Assembly: GCA_020650975.1 (NCBI GenBank) | Contig: JAIPMN010010825.1 | Location: forward strand, 5,221-27,303 | Length of the DNA stretch: 22,083 nt | Source: Apostichopus californicus | Lineage: Eukaryota; Echinodermata; Holothuroidea; Aspidochirotida; Stichopodidae | Direction: 5' to 3' | Shown here: piece by piece, positions 17,306 through 22,083 of the stretch | Layout of the letters: each line of letters opens with the position of its first letter | Numbering within the stretch: the first letter of the stretch is position 1 | The notes under the pieces: generated by a model | Seen by the model: only the letters and a program-made list of their open reading frames with translations | Database searches by the model: none | What the model was told of the DNA's origin: nothing | Translations under genes and position numbers: made by a program

Positions 17306-17585
17306 CTGGGGTGTTGTGGCAGCATGGATAAAGGCGGTGGCATTTGAAGCAATGAGGCTTAGCAATCGGGAGGATCCGGTTTCGATAGTAAGGTAGGTTT
17401 TTCATCTGGCAAGAGCAATCTATGGTTTTCCCATCTGAAATGACTTTCAGAATTCAAGAGATTCCAAATTTGAGTTAAAATTTTTTAATTGAGAGCCACA
17501 CAACGTGTATATGGAATCCATAAGCCCTTGCCGGTTTCTCCCACATTTGTGGTTGCTGATTATTATTATTATTATTATTTTTTTT
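17306..17585 (+). repeat. tRNA-derived SINE, copy 2 (degraded promoter)
   Basis: Homologous to copy 1 at 1725-1431 in inverse orientation. They share GGATAAAGGCGGTGGCATTT and the following tRNA-like head, then body blocks such as GAGCAATCTATGGTTTTCCC, TAAGCCCTT and TTTCTC-CACATTTG, and finally the ATT-repeat tail (17559-17579) and a T run. Box A is mutated (TGGCAGCATGG) and box B is damaged (GGTTTCGATAG), so this copy is unlikely to be transcribed by Pol III. It lacks about 20 bp present in copy 1 between body and tail. Confidence 0.85.
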
Positions 17586-17589
17586 AGCA

Positions 17590-18660
17590 CTTGGTTCATT
17601 CTTTTTTTTCATTCGTCTGACTGAATGACCAGCATTTTAATGGGTTTCTAGGTTTACTTTACTCACTTATGAAAATGTTACCAATCAAAATCAATGCAAA
17701 ATAAAAAATACTTTAACCACACTACTCAAAAATCTGATCCACAAAATGATCAATTCAAAATAACACTCGGTATCCAACTAAATTCATAGCAAAATACTTG
17801 ATAGTATGTACTACAATTATTACATTAGTAATTTATCCCCAACTTTTATGAATTAGCAAATTAACACTCATGGGAATAAAATTGACACCATAATGGCAAT
17901 TTATTGAAAAAAGTTTTGTTTACAAATATATAAACAAAAATTGAAAATTACAAAACTCTTCAAATATTTAATCTGTTCCAATCAGTGATGTGATGAATCC
18001 CTTATTGATATGGCTTCTTATTTGCAGGGTATACAAATGCCAATCTAACTAGCATCAGCCATCTCTCAGTCCAAAACATACTTTGTGCAAACATGTACAG
18101 ACTTGTACTGTATTGAGTCTGTACCCAGTTCTACCATGTATTTACTTGTAACAGAAGAATTTTGGAAATCTATCTATACTAGTGCATGATTAAGTGCTTG
18201 TACTTAGTGCCTTTTCCTAATACTCATACTGCCTGATGGGAATTCTACTTATACTTGTAGTCATACTGTAAAGTTAAATTTATGGCCTCTGTGGGTCGGA
18301 TGAAATCTGTTCACAATTTAATCAAGTAAAAGATAAATTTCTGAATATTCCTATCCAATAGCCCATAATTCGCTTGACAATTGTAGCAGCTGCGTTGATG
18401 ATGAATTTAGCATGGTGATACTAAGAATAAATCAACTGATACTGCACTTTATTCCTAGGACATGGCCTAGGCAAGTTTGATCTCTCAGCCTAAGCCAAAT
18501 TTTGGAACAACCTTCAGTTTTGCCAAGACTAGGACTGACATTAGCTTATCAAAGTCTGATATTTGAAACCAAAATACACAGATAATATCACACCAATTTA
18601 ACCACTCTCTTGCGTGTGTTTTACATGTAGGTTAATGAAAACCAGTGACATGTGTTTTAT
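17590..18660. other. No gene supported
   Basis: AT-rich. A plus-strand acceptor-like TTCTTATTTGCAG (ending 18027) is followed by a short open frame, which is not enough for a call. A small perfect inverted repeat CGGAGG-AA-CCTCCG lies at 18662-18675, just past this stretch. Confidence 0.45.
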
Positions 18661-18742
18661 GCGGAGGAACCTCCGTTGATTAAACCTACGAGACCGTGTG
18701 ACTGACTATCATAACACTGATACTAGCATTAGTATTACTCAC

Positions 18743-18847
18743 TAGGATTCCATTGAGCACTCGTACACAACACTGCTCAGTCACATATTGTTGTGCTGTA
18801 CGTACGTACGCACGCAGTAGTAATAATATGAAGACCAGCAACACACA
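18743..18847 (-). CDS. Exon 2 of a candidate small membrane or secreted protein
   Basis: A strong acceptor (CACCTCTTCCTTTCCGTAG) ends at 18848. The exon is entered in phase 0, which is the phase left by exon 1 (18982-18932). The reading is 35 codons: first a hydrophobic run (CVLLVFILLLL) that extends the hydrophobic segment of exon 1, then RAYVRTAQQYVTEQCCVRV. The donor CTA|GTGAGT at 18743/18742 lets the frame leave in phase 0. If that donor is not used, the ORF continues 18 residues, with sequon NAS, to a TAG, for a 70-residue product. The intron between exons 1 and 2 is 84 nt. Family not recognised. Confidence 0.42.
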
Positions 18848-18931
18848 CTACGGAAAGGAAGAGGTGACATCCCTGGTCAAACAACTGCGCTAACATCTCA
18901 GTTTTAAATGCTATGCCACTTTTCTCCTTAC

Positions 18932-18982
18932 CTGAATAATTGAAACAATCAGTATAACAGAAATAGTTATCCATGCAGACAT
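18932..18982 (-). CDS. Exon 1 of a candidate small membrane or secreted protein
   Basis: An ATG at 18982-18980 opens 17 codons reading MSAWITISVILIVSIIQ and ends in a textbook donor CAG|GTAAGG. Joined to exon 2 the first 28 residues contain no charge and are almost entirely hydrophobic. This fits either a signal peptide or, being longer than usual (about residues 4-28), a signal anchor followed by R29. The start context is weak (T at -3). A CpG-enriched, promoter-like stretch lies directly upstream (19020-19260). The continuous frame in this area (18974-18777) reads a different frame through the intron and is taken as a shadow. Confidence 0.42.
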
Positions 18983-19019
18983 CAAATGAAATTCAATATT
19001 GAACACAAAGACTCAAAGC

Positions 19020-19260
19020 GAAGATTTTCCTGTAAGCTTGTAACCAATGGTACTAGCGTTCCTCTTGTCACTCACAATGATCGATTAAATTAATGTGCGC
19101 AATTTTGAAAAGGTCAAAGTTGACTTAGTTCAGCTGATAGTAACTTCCGTGGTAAACAAACACTGTTTACAGGTAACCGCGCGAATGACACTTTCGTATA
19201 GCACGCGATACGATGTTAACTGCACGACAAACTTGTAATTCGGGTCAAGTTCAGATAGGT
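19020..19260 (-). promoter_or_regulatory. CpG-enriched, promoter-like region
   Basis: CpG dinucleotides are clearly denser here (for example ACCGCGCGAATG and CACGCGATACG at 19177-19214) than in the flanking kilobases. The region also contains CCAATGG (19043-19049), an E-box CAGCTG (19131-19136), an AGGTCAAAGTTGA DR1-like site at 19111-19123 and the forkhead pair listed below. It ends just upstream of the ATG at 18982. No TATA box was seen. A plus-strand ORF starting at 19268 (MKTTVRCSVCLV...) could make it bidirectional, but that ORF has a poor start context. Confidence 0.35.
19152..19170. promoter_or_regulatory. Inverted pair of forkhead-type sites
   Basis: GTAAACA (19152-19158) and TGTTTAC (19164-19170) are perfect matches to the forkhead core RYAAACA. 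They are arranged as an inverted repeat with a 5-nt spacer, about 170-190 bp upstream of the ATG at 18982. Binding is inference. Confidence 0.35.
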
Positions 19261-19264
19261 AGAA

Positions 19265-20325
19265 TGTATGAAAACAACAGTACGATGTTCTGTTTGTTTA
19301 GTCTCATCAATATTGTCACATTTTTCCTTCCGTGTTATGTTATTTATTTTTGCTGTCGCAAACGTTAAGTGGAAGTGTAAACAATATCAGTCCTTGGCAT
19401 CAGCTATTATCCTGACAATGTGCCAATTGAAACCAGCCAATAATTCTTTTTTTTCATTATTATAAAGATCCAGCACTAATAACCTTGGGTATTGAGCTGT
19501 CAAAAATTGTAACTGAATTGTTTGTAGTTGAAACTAGATCTAGGCTTATTTCTTGCAGACAAAAATTGGGGTAAGAACAAATTAACTAATGAACCCATAG
19601 CAATGCAACTCAAAATAATAGAAATATGTCAAGTGGCTTATCACTTATCTTCCATATGGTAGTAAATGCCTCCAATCTTAATCTGTCACATTGCACTAAA
19701 ATGTTGTTTTATGAAATATATGAAAGTTACCACGCCCCCCCCCCACCCTCTCCTCCCCTCCATACCCCAAGAAAATAAGGAAATAGTCATCATGACAGTA
19801 AAAAGTCTTGCCCAAGTCCTTCTGTCCAAACGTTCAATATTTACAAATTTTCTATAGGAACCTTATTTTGCTAGGATCATGTTAGGAGCAGCATCTCCAT
19901 GGTAGGAACAGATCCTGAAGAAGTTATCTGGCTACCATATGGGGCCAGTAAAGGCCATCTTTAAAGAGATTTGATGAACTAATTATACACAAATTACAAC
20001 AACAATTACTTCAATTATTTCTATTCCAGTCATTGTTTTTATTTTTCTTCTTGATGTTGCCATCCATATCATAATATTTCTAAATTATTTACAGGTAATA
20101 TAGTAACAATGAATATCATGATAAGAATCCACTATCATATATCTACAGGAAAATACATGGAACCAAATAGATAAACAATGCATGAATGAAATTCATCCAC
20201 AAGAAATATTTCAATAATACACAACCATTGACTACAAATATACTCAGATGGTTGTACAAAGTTTATCAACAGAAAATAATTTTATGAGATGTCATCTTAG
20301 TAAAAAACAGATAGATTTCAAGTTT
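19265..20325. other. No gene supported
   Basis: AT-rich sequence with a C10 tract at 19735-19744. The plus-strand ORF 19268-19465 (65 codons) has a hydrophobic N-terminal half and an internal GTTAAG that could be a poor donor. It is noted only because it faces the promoter-like region. The frame at 19666-19857 spans the C tract and is not credible. Confidence 0.4.
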
Positions 20326-20333
20326 TCACTTAC

Positions 20334-20501
20334 ACGATCCAGAAAATATGTATTTTGAAAATTCCCCCCACCCCCTCTCCAAAATATTTTTTTTGAGAAA
20401 ACTTACACTGATGAGAAATACATTGTTATCCAAATCCCCATCCCTTCCCCCAGCCATATTTGATGCTTGGTTATTGTCATGTGTTCCTGAATCACTAATT
20501 T
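20334..20501 (-). CDS. Candidate internal exon with two alternative donors
   Basis: On the minus strand the acceptor ATACAACTTTCAG ends at 20502. The frame (two leading bases) is open through a first ideal donor AGT|GTAAGT (20407/20406) and on to a second GTAAGT (20334/20333), so the exon is either 95 or 168 nt. The first part is hydrophilic and Asn/Asp/Gly-rich (ISDSGTHDNNQASNMAGGRD) and ends hydrophobic (NVFLIS). The extension is a G-rich, low-complexity stretch and less protein-like. An internal ATG (NMAGG) has a good start context. No family is recognised and no neighbour in matching phase was found. Confidence 0.33.
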
Positions 20502-20509
20502 CTGAAAGT

Positions 20510-22083
20510 TGTATATAATAATACCTTTTGCTAACCATAAAACACTGTAACCATAACCACAAGAGTTTCTTATATCAGTCAAGAGAAAGAGTCAATTATT
20601 AAGGAGAAGAGAAATTTGTATGCAACATAATATCCAAGTAGCCTCTTTTAAGGAGGTTGATGGAAATCAGTTCAAAATCATAGTTTCAAGTTTCAAGCAT
20701 TTTCAGTGCTCTTAGTCTCTCTTCCTCTCAATATCTCTTTTATATTTATTATTATATATTATATATTCCATCCATTCATTCACATATTAATTTTCTCTGA
20801 TAATGGTAAATGTAAATGAACACACAGGTTAATGTTAACATATTGACATGTTATCATTAGCCAGAAGCAAGGGTACTAAACATACTAAGTATATGTTTGC
20901 AAGTTATCAAACTAGATAGCACCCCTCCTACTTCTTCTTGTTTTATCATTATAAGGTAACTAATTGGTGACTAATGAATTAAATAAAAATCATTTCATTC
21001 TCTAGTGATCTTTCACTTGCTAAAAGTTGTCTGGAATGGTATCTCAGTTTAACTGCAATGCCATCTTGAGTAATACTTGGCAGGTTTGTAGAACCTTTTT
21101 GCCAATTGCCAAAAGCTGTTTTGGAGAAAAATAATTCTGAAAAATGGTTAAGTACAAAGGGCCCTTAAAACTTTTGTGATCTTGAAGTGAGCACTCTCAC
21201 CATCATGATGACAGAACCAGAAAAAAATAAAAACCGGACTGTAACAAAAGGACATTAGTTAACTTAAAGTATATAGATTATTAAACTATCCATTTTTAAC
21301 ATATATATATTAAGTTAGAATGAAAAAGCAATTCCTTTAAGAGTGTTCAATCCTTAATACAACATCTCTGTTCAGTATTCATTAAAGAAAAGGTTCAAAT
21401 AGAAATATTACAGGAACTGAGAACATCTTCATCAAATTTTATTTTATAAAGGATATTTGCTTATTAAAAAGTAGGTAAAAGGAAGAGAATAATTTATAGT
21501 TTGGTTTATTCATAAAAGGCAAGATATATCATATTTCCTTTGGAAAAAGTCTCTTAGTGGAATTTGTCATGATGGTTAAAAATTTGTTACATGAAGGGCA
21601 TTACATATGGCCACTAGAACTATCAAATCTAACCATACCAGCACCCCTACACCCCTCCCCCTCCTCCAAACAACCCCCACCCCAGGAAATAGAAAAAGTA
21701 TCTTTTACCCAGCAAAAATGAGTGAAGTCACACACTAATATTTATTTATAATGAAACACACAATCCAAGAGAAATGACTGTATGACATAAAAGTCAAGAA
21801 ACATGTTAAAACACTTTCTTCCTCTACCATGTGTTACTGCCTAATGGAATATTGCTGACACAGTAGGTGGGCTATTTTCTATACCAGTCCAATTTTATAT
21901 TTACAACATTAAGAAGTAGCATTTGAAGCCACATTGATCTCTCAATAGGATACTGTTTACTAGTTGGAATAGTTTTTTGCAAAATATACAAGAGATATAT
22001 TGAAAAATACTGCATTGAAATATCAGGTTCCTTTACAATTAAAAAGATAAAACATCCTCTTAACCGCTCCTCCAACCCCCCCC
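20510..22083. other. No gene supported
   Basis: AT-rich to the end of the window. It has an ATATATATAT run at 21300-21309, a TTATTATATATTATATATT stretch near 20748-20767, a pyrimidine-rich patch with C tracts at 21640-21685, and C8 at the final bases (22076-22083). The minus-strand frame 22075-21872 has no start or splice support. Confidence 0.5.

Noticed and set aside
17163-17405. Minus-strand 80-codon ORF with Cys/His residues
   Set aside because: About half of it is SINE copy 2 read antisense, and the Cys/His pattern comes from the tRNA-like head.
18028-18115. Plus-strand terminal exon after TTCTTATTTGCAG
   Set aside because: Twenty-eight open codons and an AATAAA 300 nt on, but no exon in matching phase and no distinctive composition. 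Left out as a likely chance match.
18777-18974. Continuous 65-codon minus-strand ORF
   Set aside because: It reads through the proposed 84-nt intron in a different frame. The spliced frame has matching donor, acceptor and a continuous hydrophobic segment and is preferred.
1-22083. Prokaryotic operon, phage, CRISPR array or defence system
   Set aside because: No Shine-Dalgarno-led gene series, no regularly spaced short repeats with unique spacers, and base composition and splice signals point to animal nuclear DNA.

Overview
The window looks like AT-rich animal nuclear DNA, mostly intron or intergenic sequence. The evidence is long stretches without sustained coding, candidate exons bounded by GT-AG splice sites with pyrimidine tracts, two copies of a tRNA-derived SINE, microsatellites, tandem repeats and a degenerate repeat block ending in a CA tract. 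The repeat style and the frequent octamer TACAGTAC suggest a marine invertebrate, possibly an echinoderm. That is an impression and not a proven placement. Nothing prokaryotic, viral or CRISPR-like was seen, and no protein was recognised by family, so no gene symbols are given.

Layout. 1-1100: AT-rich, with a C tract, a cluster of AACCAGTT motifs and a G-quadruplex-type repeat. 1130-1810: a tRNA-like relic, a SINE copy on the minus strand and two hairpins. 2596-5313: a possible two-exon end of a plus-strand gene, enclosing a GA microsatellite, a ~111-bp tandem array and the longest ORF. 5400-7370: mostly featureless. 7440-8215: a degenerate repeat block carrying nuclear-receptor-like DR1 sequences. 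8482-12116: the best-supported transcription unit region, on the minus strand. It has a TATA-like site and a short ATG exon near 12.0 kb, small phase-compatible exons at 10.0-10.9 kb, an exon with a well-placed start codon (9723-9312), and an isolated terminal-exon candidate with a poly(A) signal (8596-8482). A 55-codon ORF with an excellent start context lies antisense at 11171-11338.

13084-13890: two hairpins followed by two short ORFs, one starting with a signal-peptide-like segment. 14-18.6 kb: mostly empty, with one internal-exon candidate (16169-16307) and the second SINE. 18743-18982: a two-exon candidate on the minus strand with an 84-nt intron and a very hydrophobic N-terminus, downstream of a CpG-enriched, promoter-like stretch (19020-19260). 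20334-20501: another minus-strand exon candidate. From there to the end is AT-rich and empty.

All gene models here are built by eye from splice signals, reading phase and start context. Short open frames with plausible splice sites arise by chance in 22 kb, so most exon calls are given confidence near 0.3. The SINE pair, tandem repeats, palindromes and the 44-bp duplication are directly visible and much firmer.
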